From Derxia gummosa DSM 723 (GTDB lineage Bacteria > Pseudomonadota > Gammaproteobacteria > Burkholderiales > Burkholderiaceae_E), in NCBI RefSeq assembly GCF_000482785.1, contig NZ_AXWS01000007.1, positions 558,001 through 622,000 of the forward strand: DNA of 64,000 bases, read 5' to 3'. The notes beneath the pieces were generated by a model. That model was not told the DNA's origin, did no database searches, and saw only the letters and a list, made by a program, of their open reading frames with translations. The translations under genes were made by a program, and so were the position numbers. Position 1 is the first letter of the stretch; every line of letters begins with the position of its first letter. Shown here piece after piece: positions 8,904-19,189 of this stretch.

Positions 8904-9209
8904 GTGATGCTGAACCTGCTGCACCGGCGGGATGTGGCCGACTACGGCACCATCCTCAACGAGGAGACGGGCATAGCGAGCGGCTGGGATTCGATGTGGC
9001 AACGCTTCACAGCGCGCATGGTCGCCGAGACCAAGGTGGCGCGACAGTTCGGCGCCCACGACATCCGCGCGAAGTTCAGCAGCAACGCAGACAGCAACAA
9101 GTGGGCGCTGCTGTCGCATGCGAAGGTCGTCACGACGGGCCGGCACTATCGGCGGAAGGCCGAAATCGTCGAGCCGGCGGCCCGGAGGAAGCCGCCCAAC
9201 GGCGGCTGA
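8904..9209 (+). pseudogene. Tyrosine integrase remnant next to tRNA-Arg
   Basis: 101 residues corresponding only to the end of a tyrosine recombinase: MWQRFTARMV, then the catalytic FGAHDIRAKF (HxxR), LLSHA (second His) and GRHYRRKAEIVEP (catalytic Tyr). The N-terminal domain and the first Arg box are absent. It lies 65 bases beyond the 3' end of tRNA-Arg, the standard place for an integrase of a tRNA-targeting island. It is a different subfamily from the remnant in the tRNA-His island. Confidence 0.75.
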
Positions 9210-9274
9210 TTGGCACGGAGGTCGGTGATTGGCACAACAGGCAATCGTCGGAGCGCGCTAAGCCGTTGATTCAA

Positions 9275-9351
<77 letters not shown>

Positions 9352-9406
9352 CCGACGAAAGGCGGCGGATCATAGCACCGCGCCTTCGTTCAACCGATCC
9401 CGAAAC

Positions 9407-9928
9407 TCAGCCGAAGCGCGCCGGGCCAGACTCCCCCGCGAGACGATCGAGCATCGCCGCCGACGGGAGGATCGGCGTGACGAAGCACACCGAATATTCG
9501 GAACACACGCTGCACGACGGCGCCCGGCACACCGACACCTCCGCGCGATCGCAGAGCTGCTTGTAGAAGAATTTCTTCCAGCGCATGTCCTGCGAGTTGC
9601 GCGCGCGCAGCGCCGGAAAGCAGTCCGCCATCATCCGTGTGAGCTGGGGTCGCTCGGGCAGACCGAGGTCTTCCCACAGATGGCCCTCGCCCATGCACGA
9701 CCAGGCAATCCAGCGCGCGAGCGCCAGCCCCTCCTCGCCGGCCACGACAAGGTCTTCGAGCAGCAGACCGAGCAGATCGGCGTACTCCTCGTGACGGTCG
9801 GGCACCGCCATCAATTCACAGCGCTCGCCCGCGACCTGTCCGAAGGTCGCACACCAGCGCGCTTCGATCCGACCGGCTTCGGCTTCGCCGAAGCGATCGC
9901 ACAGGAACCGGGCGAGCGCGACTTCCAT
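9407..9928 (-). CDS. nifQ: NifQ, molybdenum donor for FeMo-co synthesis
   Basis: 173 residues. NifQ binds a Mo-Fe-S cluster and passes molybdenum to the NifEN/NifH machinery. Seen: the C-terminal cysteine signature C-X4-C-X2-C-X5-C (CRAPSCSVCSEYSVC) and the conserved MRWKKFFYKQLC just before it. Last gene of the nifE transcription unit, starting three bases after the fdxB stop. Confidence 0.92.
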   Translation of the reverse strand: MEVALARFLCDRFGEAEAGRIEARWCATFGQVAGERCELMAVPDRHEEYADLLGLLLEDLVVAGEEGLALARWIAWSCMGEGHLWEDLGLPERPQLTRMMADCFPALRARNSQDMRWKKFFYKQLCDRAEVSVCRAPSCSVCSEYSVCFVTPILPSAAMLDRLAGESGPARFG

Positions 9929-9931
9929 CGC

Positions 9932-10237
9932 TCAGGCCTCGACCGGGCCGTGCGTGTAGCACTTCTTCGGGCAGACCTTCGAGCAGGCCGTGCAGCCGAT
10001 GCACAGTTCCTGATGCGCGATGGTCATGACCTTCTTCTCGTATTCCTCGTCCTCGTCGTCGTCTCCCGACAGGGCCAGCTTGTCGCCGTCCTCGTTGACG
10101 CCGAAGAGTTCGAGGACGCCGCGCGGGCAGACCTTGAAGCAGCGGCCGCAGCCGATGCAGGTGTCTTCGTTCAGTTCCTGGACGAATTGCGGCGTCCAGC
10201 TTTCGCCGCTGGGCAGCGTGACCGAAAAGGCGCTCAT
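9932..10237 (-). CDS. fdxB: Nif-specific ferredoxin III
   Basis: 101 residues with two 4Fe-4S motifs, [12 protein letters not shown] and [12 protein letters not shown], separated by an acidic insert ([13 protein letters not shown]) typical of the FdxB / ferredoxin III nif family. It is thought to supply electrons for cofactor assembly or nitrogenase. Located between the CCE_0567-like gene and nifQ, with a good ribosome binding site (AAGGAGT on the minus strand). Confidence 0.92.
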   Translation of the reverse strand: MSAFSVTLPSGESWTPQFVQELNEDTCIGCGRCFKVCPRGVLELFGVNEDGDKLALSGDDDEDEEYEKKVMTIAHQELCIGCTACSKVCPKKCYTHGPVEA

Positions 10238-10247
10238 CGTTTACTCC

Positions 10248-10448
10248 TTAAGCGGCGGATGCGGCTGCCTGGGCCTTGCGGGCCTCCATCAGCGCGGCAT
10301 GGGCGTCATGGGCCTTCTGGGCGACTTCCATGATCTTTTCCCAGTTGGTCGGCAACTCTTCGCTCAGGTCGTGCAGATCCATCTTGGCCTGCGTGGCTTG
10401 CGCGTTGAGCTTCTTGATCTTGGCCTTGAGTTCTTCGGCGCTTTCCAT
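10248..10448 (-). CDS. CCE_0567-type small nif protein
   Basis: 66 residues, all helical: AEELKAKIKKLNAQATQAK then HDLSEELPTNWEKIMEVAQ, forming a predicted two-helix hairpin. It matches the small CCE_0567-type protein found next to the NifX/DUF269 genes in many nif operons; a cyanobacterial member is a dimeric metal-binding helical hairpin. Function in nitrogen fixation is unknown. A ribosome site GGAGG lies before the next upstream gene's stop, and the gene follows DUF269 by three bases. Confidence 0.8.
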   Translation of the reverse strand: MESAEELKAKIKKLNAQATQAKMDLHDLSEELPTNWEKIMEVAQKAHDAHAALMEARKAQAAASAA

Positions 10449-10451
10449 CTT

Positions 10452-10931
10452 TCAGCCTCCGTAATTCACGACGTCCGGGTACTTCCGGACCATCTCGACC
10501 GCTTCGTTCACGAATTTGTTGCCCTGCTCGGAGAGCTTGGCCAGCGACGCGAAGCCGAAGCGGTGCACATCGCGCAGCTGCTTGTTGACGACGATGAGAC
10601 GGCCGGCAATCAGCACCATGCGACCGAAGCCTTCGTGGCTCATCTTCATCATCGGGGTGACGATGTTCCCGGTCTCGCGCTCAATGCAGACAGCGATCGC
10701 GTTGTAGAACAGCTCCAGGCGCCAGAGCACTTCGGGGTCCGGGTCACCGATGATGGGAATCTCGCGACGCTTCTCGGCGTTCAGGATGAACGGATCGAGC
10801 AGGTCGAGATCGGTCTTGTTGTCCCAGGTGCCATGCATGTCCTGGGCGCGCAGCATCTTGATCATCTGCTGCACGAAAGGCGTCGCGAGGAAGGCCTCGT
10901 CGCTGCCTGCTTCAATGGTGGCTTCAGCCAT
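10452..10931 (-). CDS. NifX-associated DUF269 protein
   Basis: 159 residues. Conserved core [19 protein letters not shown] and [22 protein letters not shown], typical of the family that always follows nifX. The role is unproven; it is presumed to help FeMo-co precursor handling. The start ATG at 10931 overlaps nifX by eight bases; an in-frame ATG at 10952 deeper inside nifX is possible but would add residues not expected for the family. Confidence 0.85.
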   Translation of the reverse strand: MAEATIEAGSDEAFLATPFVQQMIKMLRAQDMHGTWDNKTDLDLLDPFILNAEKRREIPIIGDPDPEVLWRLELFYNAIAVCIERETGNIVTPMMKMSHEGFGRMVLIAGRLIVVNKQLRDVHRFGFASLAKLSEQGNKFVNEAVEMVRKYPDVVNYGG

Positions 10932-11337
10932 GTTCAACCTCGTCGTCTTCAAAGTCTTGGGTCTTTTCCTGACCCTTGGTCAGGACCTTGCGCAGCCACG
11001 GCGGCGGCGTGCCCTTGAGCACCGCTTGCAGCTTTTCGATGATCTCGGCGATCGATTCCGGTTGCGGAACCTTGATCGGATGGATCTTGGCCGCGACGAC
11101 ACGCGCCGCGCCCGAGCCGCCGATGGCGGCGACGTACAGGATTGCGCAGTCCTTGACCGCCTCGATCTTGGGCGCGAGCTTGTCCTCGTCACCGTCCTCT
11201 TCGAGCTTGCCGCCGAACTCGTGGCTCTCGATCAGTTCGGCGCTGTCGGACGTGACCTCGTAGATGACGATGTTCTTGGCCCAGCCAAAGTGCGCATCGA
11301 CGCGCACCTTGTCCTGGGTGGAGAAGGCGACTTTCAT
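10924..11337 (-). CDS. nifX: NifX, FeMo-co precursor carrier
   Basis: 137 residues. NifX binds NifB-co and the VK-cluster during transfer to NifEN. It begins [20 protein letters not shown] and has the family's [18 protein letters not shown] stretch. Its first codon overlaps the nifN stop (ATGA), so it is coupled to nifN. The C-terminus is extended by an acidic tail ([15 protein letters not shown]). Confidence 0.93.
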   Translation of the reverse strand: MKVAFSTQDKVRVDAHFGWAKNIVIYEVTSDSAELIESHEFGGKLEEDGDEDKLAPKIEAVKDCAILYVAAIGGSGAARVVAAKIHPIKVPQPESIAEIIEKLQAVLKGTPPPWLRKVLTKGQEKTQDFEDDEVEHG

Positions 11338-12812
11338 GACGCGGCTCCTGTGGTGGAAAGGGATTCGTTCTGAAGCGTGACGTCGCTCGACACCGCGGTC
11401 GCGCAACCGCAACCGCCGGTGCCGCAACCGCCGCCCGCGCCGTCCTGCACGACGATGGGCTGGACACCCTGGGCCGCCGCGAGCGACTCCGGCGGCAGCG
11501 GCCAGGAGTCGGCCTCGCCGTGCCAGATGTTGTCGGCCAGCAGGTTGCCGATGTCGTAGATGAGATTCATCGTCCCGCGATAGCCGACCGACACGCGATG
11601 CGCATTGCCGATGCGGTCGAACATCGGGATGCCCATGCGGTAGAAGGGCTTGTCGAGCCGCGCCGCCGCCTGCCGACCGTGCGAATGCGTGACCATCAGG
11701 TCGCATTCCTTGGCGCCGATCTCCAGGTCTTCGAGGTCGCCGATGACGACCTTCTCGGTCGGCACGCGCTCCAGTACCGGCGAGTGCGTGGTCGTGATGC
11801 AGGTGTGCAGCGTCGCGCCCATCTCGTGCATGAGCGAGCCGGCCGCGAACAGCAGATCGGGCTCGGCGCCGATCGCGACCTTCTTGCCACCGAAGTGGAA
11901 GTGGCCGTCGAGCATCGCGTCGAGCAGCTGGCCGCGCTCGCGCCGGTACTTCTGCGGCACGGGCTTGCCACTGATCTGTGCAATCGTTTGCAGGAAGTTG
12001 TCGCAGGGTTCGAGGCCGGTGAGGCGGTCGAACACGTGGTACGGCACGCCGGCGCGCATCTCCAACTCGATGGCGGCGGAGCGCATCGACTCGCCAATGG
12101 CGATGGTCGCGATCGAGCCGCCCATGGTCGCCATCTCGTCGAGCGTCGTGCCGCCGAGCGTGAAGCCGCGCCAGTCCTCGGGAATGTGGCCGTCGAGCGA
12201 GCGCGCGACGTTCGGCAGCACGATCGGATTGAGCCCGAAGCGCTCGAAGATCTCGCAGATTTCCTCGATGTCGCCCGGCGTCAGATGCGCGCCCGGCAAC
12301 AGGTTGACCTGCCGCTCGATGCGCGCACCGAACGGCGTGCAGAACTGCTTGACCATGTTGAGCGTGGCCTTCGCATAGCCGTCCTCGAAGGCACCCACGT
12401 AGTCGGGCGTCGAGACGTAGAGCAGCGCGGTGTCGTCCAGCTCGGGCTTGCGCTTGCGCACCAGTTCCAGATAGCCGTCGACGTCATCGCCCTTGGTCTC
12501 GGTCAGGCCGGTCGAGCACACCGCGATCAGCTTGGGCTTGGCGCGGTTGCGGATGTTGAGGAGCGCCGTCTCCAGGTTCTCGTAGCCGCCGAGGATGGTC
12601 GTCACCTCGTTCATGGCCGTGGTCTGGAGCGGAATCGCTTCCTTGAAGTGACGCACCAGCAGCACCAGCCCGAAGGACGTGCAGCCCTGCGAGCCGTGCA
12701 TGACCGGCATGCAGGCGTCGAGGCCCATGAACGCATAGGCCGCGCCCAGCGGCTGACTCATCTTGAGCGGATTGACCGCGCAGGCCTTCTTCGATTCGAC
12801 AACGGTTGCCAT
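11334..12812 (-). CDS. nifN: NifN, beta subunit of the FeMo-co scaffold
   Basis: 492 residues. With NifE it forms the scaffold on which NifB-co is matured. Homologous to NifK: NPLKMSQPLGAAYAFMGL at the N-terminus, MHGSQGCTSFG and VCSTGLTETKGDD. An unusual feature is the C-terminal tail of ~30 residues with the Gly/Cys run GGGCGTGGCGCAT (three Cys), which the NifK-like core does not need. It follows nifE by 13 bases, with a ribosome site in the gap. Confidence 0.95.
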   Translation of the reverse strand: MATVVESKKACAVNPLKMSQPLGAAYAFMGLDACMPVMHGSQGCTSFGLVLLVRHFKEAIPLQTTAMNEVTTILGGYENLETALLNIRNRAKPKLIAVCSTGLTETKGDDVDGYLELVRKRKPELDDTALLYVSTPDYVGAFEDGYAKATLNMVKQFCTPFGARIERQVNLLPGAHLTPGDIEEICEIFERFGLNPIVLPNVARSLDGHIPEDWRGFTLGGTTLDEMATMGGSIATIAIGESMRSAAIELEMRAGVPYHVFDRLTGLEPCDNFLQTIAQISGKPVPQKYRRERGQLLDAMLDGHFHFGGKKVAIGAEPDLLFAAGSLMHEMGATLHTCITTTHSPVLERVPTEKVVIGDLEDLEIGAKECDLMVTHSHGRQAAARLDKPFYRMGIPMFDRIGNAHRVSVGYRGTMNLIYDIGNLLADNIWHGEADSWPLPPESLAAAQGVQPIVVQDGAGGGCGTGGCGCATAVSSDVTLQNESLSTTGAAS

Positions 12813-12825
12813 GTCGCTCGCCTGC

Positions 12826-14334
12826 TCAGTGCGCGTGGGCCGCGGCCTCGCGGCCTTCGTTCAGCGCGTGTTCGCGGGCGACGATGCCGGCCTCGCGCAC
12901 CGGCTGGGGCATGCACATCTCGGGCGCGGTATCGGCCGGGATCATCTCGGCGCCATCCCAGGGCGCCGGCAGGCGCACGGCCTTCCACACCGGATTGGCG
13001 AGTGCCTTGTCGATCTCGTTGACGAGCGTGACCATGCCCTCGTAACCACCGTAGGCGTAATGGCGCTCCTGGTTGATGTCGAGCCAGGGCATCTTTGCCT
13101 TCAGCGCCACGAACTGCGAGCGGCCACCCGACAGCATGATGTCGGCGCGAGCGTCCTTCAGCATCTTGTACATCTCGCGCGGCGACATGTCGTCGATCAT
13201 GTGGGCGTCCTCGCCCATGATCTCCTTGATGCGCTCCTTGTCTTCCTTGGTCGACTTCTTGACGCTGGTGCCGACGATCTCCATGCCGGCTTCTTGCAGC
13301 GCCGCCACGACCGACCACGACTTCACGCCGCCGGTGATCAGCAGCACGCGCTTGCCTTGCAGGCGCGGCTTGTAGGCCTGGATGCGCTCGTAGGCACGCT
13401 TTTCCTCGGCGGCGATCAGCGCCTCGGTGCGGTCGAGCAGCTCGGCGTCGGCGCCCTGCTTGACCAGCAGCTTCGAGATCTGGCGCAGCGTGTCGCTCAT
13501 GTCGCCGATGCCGTAGAAGGAGCCTTCGAAATACGGGATTCCGTACTTCTTCTCCATCTTGGTGGCGACGTTGATCATCGACTTCGAGCACACCATCATG
13601 TTGACCTTCGCGCGATGGCTGCTCGCCACCTCGTGATAGCGGCCATCACCCGAAATGCACGACAGGATGCGGATGCCCAGCGCGTCGAGCAGCGGCTTGA
13701 TCTGCCACAGCTCGCCCGACAGGTTGTACTCGCCGATGATGTTGATGTCGTACTGCGTGGTGGTTTCGGGCTCTTCGGTGCCGATCACGTAGTCGAGCAG
13801 AGCCTCGGCGCCGAGCTTGTTGCCGAGGTTCTTCGGCCCGGCAAAGCCCGGCGCGTTCACGGGGATGACCGGCTTGCCGAACTTCTCGCTCGCGCGCTTG
13901 CACACGGCCTCGATGTCGTCGCCGATCAGCGCCGTCACGCAGGTCTGGTACACGAAGATCGCGGGCGGATCGTACTTCTCGATGATCTCGCGGCAGCTCT
14001 TGAACAGCCGCTTCTCGCCGCCGTACACGACGTCAAGTTCATTGATGTCGGTGGTGAAGCCGGTGCGGTAGGTATCGGCGCCCGACGAAAAGCTGTGGCG
14101 GTTGTCCCAGCTGTTGCCCTCGCAGGCGATCGGGCCGTGCACGAGGTGGGCGACATCGACGATCGGCTGCAGCGCGATCTTGGCGCCATCGAATGCGCAT
14201 CCGCCGGCGGCGGCACCTGGCGACAGCTGCTTGGTGCAGCCCTTCTTGCGTTCCTTCTCCGACTTGCCCTGGTTCTTGTCGCAACCGGGTTCGTCGAAGA
14301 CTTCAGCGATCTTTGCCTTGAGTGACGCGGCCAT
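12826..14334 (-). CDS. nifE: NifE, alpha subunit of the FeMo-co scaffold
   Basis: 502 residues. NifD-like; forms NifEN with NifN. Seen: KGCTKQLSPG, VHGPIACEGNSWDNRHS and YQTCVTALIGDDIE with the cysteines that hold the bridging 4Fe-4S cluster. The start ATG at 14334 has the site ACGGAGG six bases ahead; an earlier in-frame ATG at 14442 lies upstream of the sigma-54 promoter and is rejected. First gene of the nifENX-DUF269-CCE_0567-fdxB-nifQ unit. Confidence 0.96.
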   Translation of the reverse strand: MAASLKAKIAEVFDEPGCDKNQGKSEKERKKGCTKQLSPGAAAGGCAFDGAKIALQPIVDVAHLVHGPIACEGNSWDNRHSFSSGADTYRTGFTTDINELDVVYGGEKRLFKSCREIIEKYDPPAIFVYQTCVTALIGDDIEAVCKRASEKFGKPVIPVNAPGFAGPKNLGNKLGAEALLDYVIGTEEPETTTQYDINIIGEYNLSGELWQIKPLLDALGIRILSCISGDGRYHEVASSHRAKVNMMVCSKSMINVATKMEKKYGIPYFEGSFYGIGDMSDTLRQISKLLVKQGADAELLDRTEALIAAEEKRAYERIQAYKPRLQGKRVLLITGGVKSWSVVAALQEAGMEIVGTSVKKSTKEDKERIKEIMGEDAHMIDDMSPREMYKMLKDARADIMLSGGRSQFVALKAKMPWLDINQERHYAYGGYEGMVTLVNEIDKALANPVWKAVRLPAPWDGAEMIPADTAPEMCMPQPVREAGIVAREHALNEGREAAAHAH

Positions 14335-14368
14335 GGCAGCCTCCGTAAGGTTTGCTGCAAGGCATTCA

Positions 14369-14383
14369 GCACGAACGGTGCCA
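14369..14383 (-). promoter_or_regulatory. Sigma-54 promoter of nifE
   Basis: On the minus strand TGGCAC-CGTTC-GTGC: the GG and GC doublets are separated by exactly ten bases. -24 is perfect, -12 differs from TTGC by one base. The transcript would start near 14357, about 23 bases before the nifE start codon. Confidence 0.8.
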
Positions 14384-14453
14384 ACCGACAAAGCGCCCGA
14401 AATCAAGCACTTGCGTGCATCCGCAAGCGCTTTCACCGACAAGCCGACCGGTT

Positions 14454-14469
14454 TGAAGGGTTTGCGACA
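14454..14469 (-). promoter_or_regulatory. Imperfect NifA upstream site for nifE
   Basis: TGT-N10-TCA on the minus strand, one base off the NifA consensus TGT-N10-ACA, about 100 bases upstream of the expected nifE transcription start, which is the usual position. Further CGACAA half-sites lie at 14386-14391 and 14437-14442. Confidence 0.45.
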
Positions 14470-14482
14470 AAGGCCTTTGTCG
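14465..14482. repeat. Perfect 18-bp palindrome
   Basis: CGACAAAGGCCTTTGTCG equals its own reverse complement. It contains the two halves of a NifA-type site (CGACAA and TTGTCG) in everted order and overlaps the imperfect upstream site. It lies between the nifK terminator and the nifE promoter. Confidence 0.7.
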
Positions 14483-14496
14483 TGAACCTCCGGGGC

Positions 14497-14524
14497 AAAA
14501 AAAAGGCCACCCGGAGGTGGCCTT
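14497..14524 (-). terminator. Terminator after nifK
   Basis: On the minus strand the stem AAGGCCACC with a four-base loop is followed by eight T. It lies 35 bases after the nifK stop and separates the nifHDK transcript from nifE, which has its own sigma-54 promoter. Confidence 0.9.
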
Positions 14525-14558
14525 CCAAAACACGCCGGAAACCCGGCATGCGTTCGAC

Positions 14559-16118
14559 TCAGCGGATGATGTCGTACGAGTAGTCGGTCTTGCCCGGGAT
14601 GATCGTGTTCGTGTCCAGGGTCTCGAAGAACTCGTCGAGGAAGGTGACCAGAACGCGCATCGCACCTTCGTAGCCCCAGATCGGGTAACGGTGGTAGTGG
14701 TGGCGATCGAAGATCGGGAACACGAGGCGGATCAGCGGGGTGCCCGTGTCGCGCTCGAGGTACTTGCCGTAGGTGTTGCCGATCAGGAAGTCGACCGGCT
14801 CCGTGAACAGCAGGGAGCGCATGTGCCAGAGGTCACGCTTCGGGTAGGCCTTGCAGCCGGCGCCGTAGGGCGAGGCATCGAACAGGGCTTGCACCTTGGC
14901 GGCCCAGTCGCTGTCGCCGTTGGTGGCCAGGACGTGAGCCGGTTCGGCGCCGAGTTCGAGGATGAACTGGGTCAGGCCGAGCAGCTGGTCCGGGTCGCCG
15001 TAGAGGGCGAAACGCTTGCCGTGCAGGTGAGCCTGGCTGTCGGCCATGGCGTCAACCAGCAGGCCGCGCTCGTTCTCGAGTTCGGCGGGGATCGGCTTGC
15101 CGGTCAGGCGCGAGAGTTCCATCAGGAACTGGTCGGTACCGGCGACGCCGATCGGGCTGTTCAGCGCGACGACTTCCTGGCCCTTTTCACGGATGAACTT
15201 GGCGGTACGTTCGCAGCAGAACTCCTGGAACACGATCGTGGCCTTGGCGTTGAGCGCCTTTTCCACTTGTTCCTTGGTCGTGCCGCCGTTGTACATGCGG
15301 AACTCGCCATCGGTCGGGGTGGCCCACGATTCCGACGGGTCGCAGATGATCGTGTAGTCGATGCCGAACAGACCGAAGATGCGCTTGATCTCCTTCATGT
15401 TGCCGACGACGAAGCCGTCGAAGCCACCGATGAAGTTGATCGATTCGTTCGGTTCGCGGACGAGCGGCTCGGTCGTGCCGGCCTTGCCATCCCAGAAGTG
15501 CTTCAGGATGCCGAGGAGGGCGTTGTCGTAACCGGTGATGTGGCTGCCGACGAAGGCCGGGGTGTGAGCGAACGGCACGTCGAATTCAGCCGGGACCGAG
15601 CCCTTCTGCTTCGAGTTCTTGATGAACGCGTCCAGGTCATCGCCGATGACTTCGGCCATGCACGTGGTCGACACGGCGATCATTTCCGGCTTGTACAGGT
15701 TGTACGAGTTCGCCAGGCCGTCGATCATGTTGTTCAGGCCACCGAACACCGCAGCGTCTTCCGTCATCGACGACGACACGCAGCTGGTCGGTTCCTTGAA
15801 GTGACGCGAGAAGTGCGAACGGTAGTAGGCCACGCAGCCTTGCGAACCGTGCACGAACGACAGCGTCTTGTGGAAGCCGTTGGCGACATACACGGCGCCG
15901 AGCGGTTGGCAGGCCTTGGCCGGATTCACGACGAGCGAATCACGAGCGAAGTTCTTCTGCTTGTAGTCCTCGGTCTTCGTCCACTGGACGATTTCCTGGA
16001 TCTTGGCGTCCGAGTGGTTGAATTCGAACTCGTTCTTCTTGCGGGCGAACAGGTCCTGATACTCGGGTTCGCGGAACAGCAGTTCGTGGTCGAGGACCTT
16101 GTCTGCGTTTTGCGGCAT
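14559..16118 (-). CDS. nifK: Nitrogenase MoFe protein beta chain NifK
   Basis: 519 residues, normal length. It shares the P-cluster with NifD. P-cluster cysteines are seen in [25 protein letters not shown] and [14 protein letters not shown]; the P-cluster Ser region is present as [13 protein letters not shown]. Strong ribosome site (AAGGAGC) before the ATG. The 120-base gap to nifD contains two mutually exclusive hairpins (16184-16206 and 16203-16220) that could tune expression relative to nifD. Confidence 0.98.
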   Translation of the reverse strand: MPQNADKVLDHELLFREPEYQDLFARKKNEFEFNHSDAKIQEIVQWTKTEDYKQKNFARDSLVVNPAKACQPLGAVYVANGFHKTLSFVHGSQGCVAYYRSHFSRHFKEPTSCVSSSMTEDAAVFGGLNNMIDGLANSYNLYKPEMIAVSTTCMAEVIGDDLDAFIKNSKQKGSVPAEFDVPFAHTPAFVGSHITGYDNALLGILKHFWDGKAGTTEPLVREPNESINFIGGFDGFVVGNMKEIKRIFGLFGIDYTIICDPSESWATPTDGEFRMYNGGTTKEQVEKALNAKATIVFQEFCCERTAKFIREKGQEVVALNSPIGVAGTDQFLMELSRLTGKPIPAELENERGLLVDAMADSQAHLHGKRFALYGDPDQLLGLTQFILELGAEPAHVLATNGDSDWAAKVQALFDASPYGAGCKAYPKRDLWHMRSLLFTEPVDFLIGNTYGKYLERDTGTPLIRLVFPIFDRHHYHRYPIWGYEGAMRVLVTFLDEFFETLDTNTIIPGKTDYSYDIIR

Positions 16119-16238
16119 GGTTGTGCTCCTTGCAGGTTTTATTGGAACCGGGTGACTTGGATGGGGTGGTTTTTCGTATAGGTGCCCGTCAGCGTTGGGG
16201 ACGGGCGTGTCGCCACGCCCATCACCCGATCCGCCGCT

Positions 16239-17696
16239 TTACTTCTTCCAGGGCGCCTTCGTCAGGCCCCAGACGGGGCTGCTGATCGCCATGTCCATGT
16301 CACGCGCAAAGATCGCGAAACCGTCATAGCCGTGGTACGGGCCCGAGTAGTCCCAGCTGTGCATCTGGCGGAAGGGCACGCCCATCTTCTGGAAGACGTA
16401 CTTTTCCTTGATGCCCGAGCCGACGAGGTCAGGCTGAACCTTCTCGACGAACTTCTCGAATTCGTAGCCGGTCACGTCGTCATAAATGAGCGTGCCGTCC
16501 TTGACGTAGTGCGTGGTGCGTTGGTAGTCGTCGTTGTGGCCGAATTCATAGCCGGTGCCGACGATTTCCATGCCCAGATCTTCGTACGCGCCGATCACGT
16601 GACGGGGACGCAGACCGCCCACGAACAGCATGACCTTCTTGCCTTGCAGGCGCGGCTTGTACTTGGCGATGACCGCCTCGACCAGGGGCTTGTACTTGGC
16701 GATGACCTTCTCGGCGTTGGCCTTGATGGTGTCGTCGAAGTGCGAAGCGATTTCGCGCAGCGACTTCTCGATCATCGTCGGGCCGAAGAAGTTGTACTCG
16801 ACCCAGGGCACACCGTACTTCTCTTCCATGTGCCGCGAGATGTAGTTCATCGAGCGGTAGCAGTGGAGGACGTTGAGCTTGGCCTTCGGGGTGTTTTCCA
16901 GTTCGGCGATCGTGCCGTCACCCGACCACTGGGCGATGACGCGCAGGCCCATCTCTTCCAGCAGGATGCGCGACGACCAGGCGTCACCACCGATGTTGTA
17001 GTCGCCGATGATCGCGACGTCGTACGGGGTCGAGACGAACTCGGGGCGCTTGTTCGGGTCGGTCTTGTCGAACACCCAGTCACGGATCGCGTCGTTCGCG
17101 ATGTGGTGGCCGAGCGATTGCGACACGCCACGGAAGCCTTCGCAGCGAACCGGGACGATGGTGTGACCGCTGTACTGCTTGGTCTTCTTCTTCGAGACGG
17201 CTTCGATGTCGTCACCGATCAGACCGATCGGGCATTCCGACTGGACCGAGATGCCCTTGTTCAGCGGGAACAGTTCCTGGATTTCATCGATGATCTTCTC
17301 GAGCTTCTTGTCGCCGCCGAAGACGATGTCCTTTTCCTGGAAGTCCGACGTGAACTGCATCGTCACGAAGGTGTCCACACCGGTCACGCCGATGTAGTAG
17401 TTGCGGCGAGCGGCCCAGCTGTACTGGCCGCAGCCCACCGGGCCGTGCGAGATGTGGATCATGTCCTTGATCGGGCCCCACACCACGCCCTTCGAACCGG
17501 CGTAGGCGCAGCCACGGATCGTCATCACGCCCGGCAGGGACTTGATGTTCGACTTGACGCCGCAATCGGGCTTGCCTTCCTCGTACTGGCCGAGGTGCTT
17601 GGCCCGCTTCTTGGCCATCTTTTCGGGATAGGCCTTCAGGACTTCATCGATGAGGGCCTTGTTGGCGGCCTTCTTGTCATCAACGGTAATGCTCAT
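16239..17696 (-). CDS. nifD: Nitrogenase MoFe protein alpha chain NifD
   Basis: 485 residues. It binds FeMo-co at the active site. Seen: P-cluster cysteines in [17 protein letters not shown] and [11 protein letters not shown]; the FeMo-co ligands Cys in [11 protein letters not shown] and His in [13 protein letters not shown]. It is the molybdenum type, as it lacks the VnfD/AnfD features and is not next to a G-subunit gene. The ATG at 17696 has GGAG upstream; longer in-frame starts run into the nifH-nifD spacer. Confidence 0.98.
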   Translation of the reverse strand: MSITVDDKKAANKALIDEVLKAYPEKMAKKRAKHLGQYEEGKPDCGVKSNIKSLPGVMTIRGCAYAGSKGVVWGPIKDMIHISHGPVGCGQYSWAARRNYYIGVTGVDTFVTMQFTSDFQEKDIVFGGDKKLEKIIDEIQELFPLNKGISVQSECPIGLIGDDIEAVSKKKTKQYSGHTIVPVRCEGFRGVSQSLGHHIANDAIRDWVFDKTDPNKRPEFVSTPYDVAIIGDYNIGGDAWSSRILLEEMGLRVIAQWSGDGTIAELENTPKAKLNVLHCYRSMNYISRHMEEKYGVPWVEYNFFGPTMIEKSLREIASHFDDTIKANAEKVIAKYKPLVEAVIAKYKPRLQGKKVMLFVGGLRPRHVIGAYEDLGMEIVGTGYEFGHNDDYQRTTHYVKDGTLIYDDVTGYEFEKFVEKVQPDLVGSGIKEKYVFQKMGVPFRQMHSWDYSGPYHGYDGFAIFARDMDMAISSPVWGLTKAPWKK

Positions 17697-17793
17697 GGTT
17701 GCGCTCCGTTCAATGGATTGCTGCGAGAGTTGAGAGAGCAGAGTCGGGCGAGAGGGGAAACGGCAGTCCGGGAGCGGGGGGCACACGCCGGAC

Positions 17794-17831
17794 GAGCCGG
17801 CGCGGTGGACGCGTATCCCCGCGCCCGGCTC
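17794..17831 (-). other. Hairpin between nifH and nifD
   Basis: Long inverted repeat (GAGCCGG-CGCGG against CCGCG-CCCGGCTC with a one-base bulge) just after the nifH stop. There is no T-run, so it is not a full terminator; such hairpins protect nifH mRNA or lower read-through to nifDK, giving the excess of NifH. Confidence 0.6.
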
Positions 17832-17850
17832 TCGACCCTCGACTCTCGTC

Positions 17851-18855
<1,005 letters not shown>

Positions 18856-18860
18856 CTATC

Positions 18861-18875
18861 GCAACGGCCGTGCCA
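18861..18875 (-). promoter_or_regulatory. Sigma-54 promoter of nifHDK
   Basis: Minus-strand TGGCAC-GGCCG-TTGC, a perfect -24/-12 element. Start of transcription expected near 18849, giving a leader of about 125 bases before nifH. Confidence 0.95.
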
Positions 18876-18892
18876 CCGATGGGGTTTTTAAT

Positions 18893-18905
18893 TAAGTCTT
18901 TGATT
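18893..18905 (-). promoter_or_regulatory. IHF site of the nifH promoter
   Basis: AATCAA-AGAC-TTA on the minus strand fits the IHF consensus WATCAA-N4-TTR exactly. It lies in an AT-rich stretch between the NifA site and the -24/-12 element, where IHF bends DNA to bring NifA to sigma-54 polymerase. Confidence 0.8.
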
Positions 18906-18955
18906 TTCAAAGAAAAACCTTCGACTATCGGTCCGATTGAAAACGGCGTTGGGTT

Positions 18956-18971
18956 TGTGTGAAACCCGACA
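18956..18971. promoter_or_regulatory. NifA upstream activator site for nifH
   Basis: TGT-GTGAAACCCG-ACA, a perfect TGT-N10-ACA, centred about 114 bases upstream of the expected nifH transcription start. The site lies in the 466-base spacer between nifH and the divergent hemoglobin gene and could serve both. Confidence 0.85.
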
Positions 18972-19100
18972 AAAGCCGGCTTCGGCGTAACGAAGGGCAC
19001 ATGACGACAAATGCGACGGGGACTTGTCGCGGGGCGTCGCGACCACGACATGCATCGGCCGCCCGACAGCACACTTCCCTAGTGCCAACGCCCGCGCGCT

Positions 19101-19127
19101 CACGTATGCGCACGTACGCGCGTGCGT
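19101..19127. repeat. 27-bp alternating pyrimidine-purine tract
   Basis: Every base from 19101 to 19127 alternates pyrimidine/purine, mostly CG and CA/TG steps, a sequence class able to form left-handed Z-DNA under negative supercoiling. A shorter CGCGCGC run sits just before it at 19093-19099. It is in the shared regulatory region between nifH and the hemoglobin gene. Confidence 0.7.
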
Positions 19128-19161
19128 CCGTTGTGGTGTTTCCGTGCCATGTCCGCGCGCT

Positions 19162-19176
19162 TGGTACGGACGTTGC
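19162..19176 (+). promoter_or_regulatory. Possible sigma-54 promoter of the hemoglobin operon
   Basis: TGGTAC-GGACG-TTGC: correct ten-base spacing between GG and GC, one mismatch in the -24 element. Transcription would begin near 19188, only two bases before the ATG at 19190, so either the message is almost leaderless or this match is chance. Confidence 0.4.
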
Positions 19177-19189
19177 TGAAAGGTCCGTC

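Noticed and set aside
16630-16720. Repeated VIAKYKP segments within NifD suggesting a tandem duplication
   Set aside because: The same near-repeat is a natural part of NifD in other diazotrophs, so it is not a new duplication.
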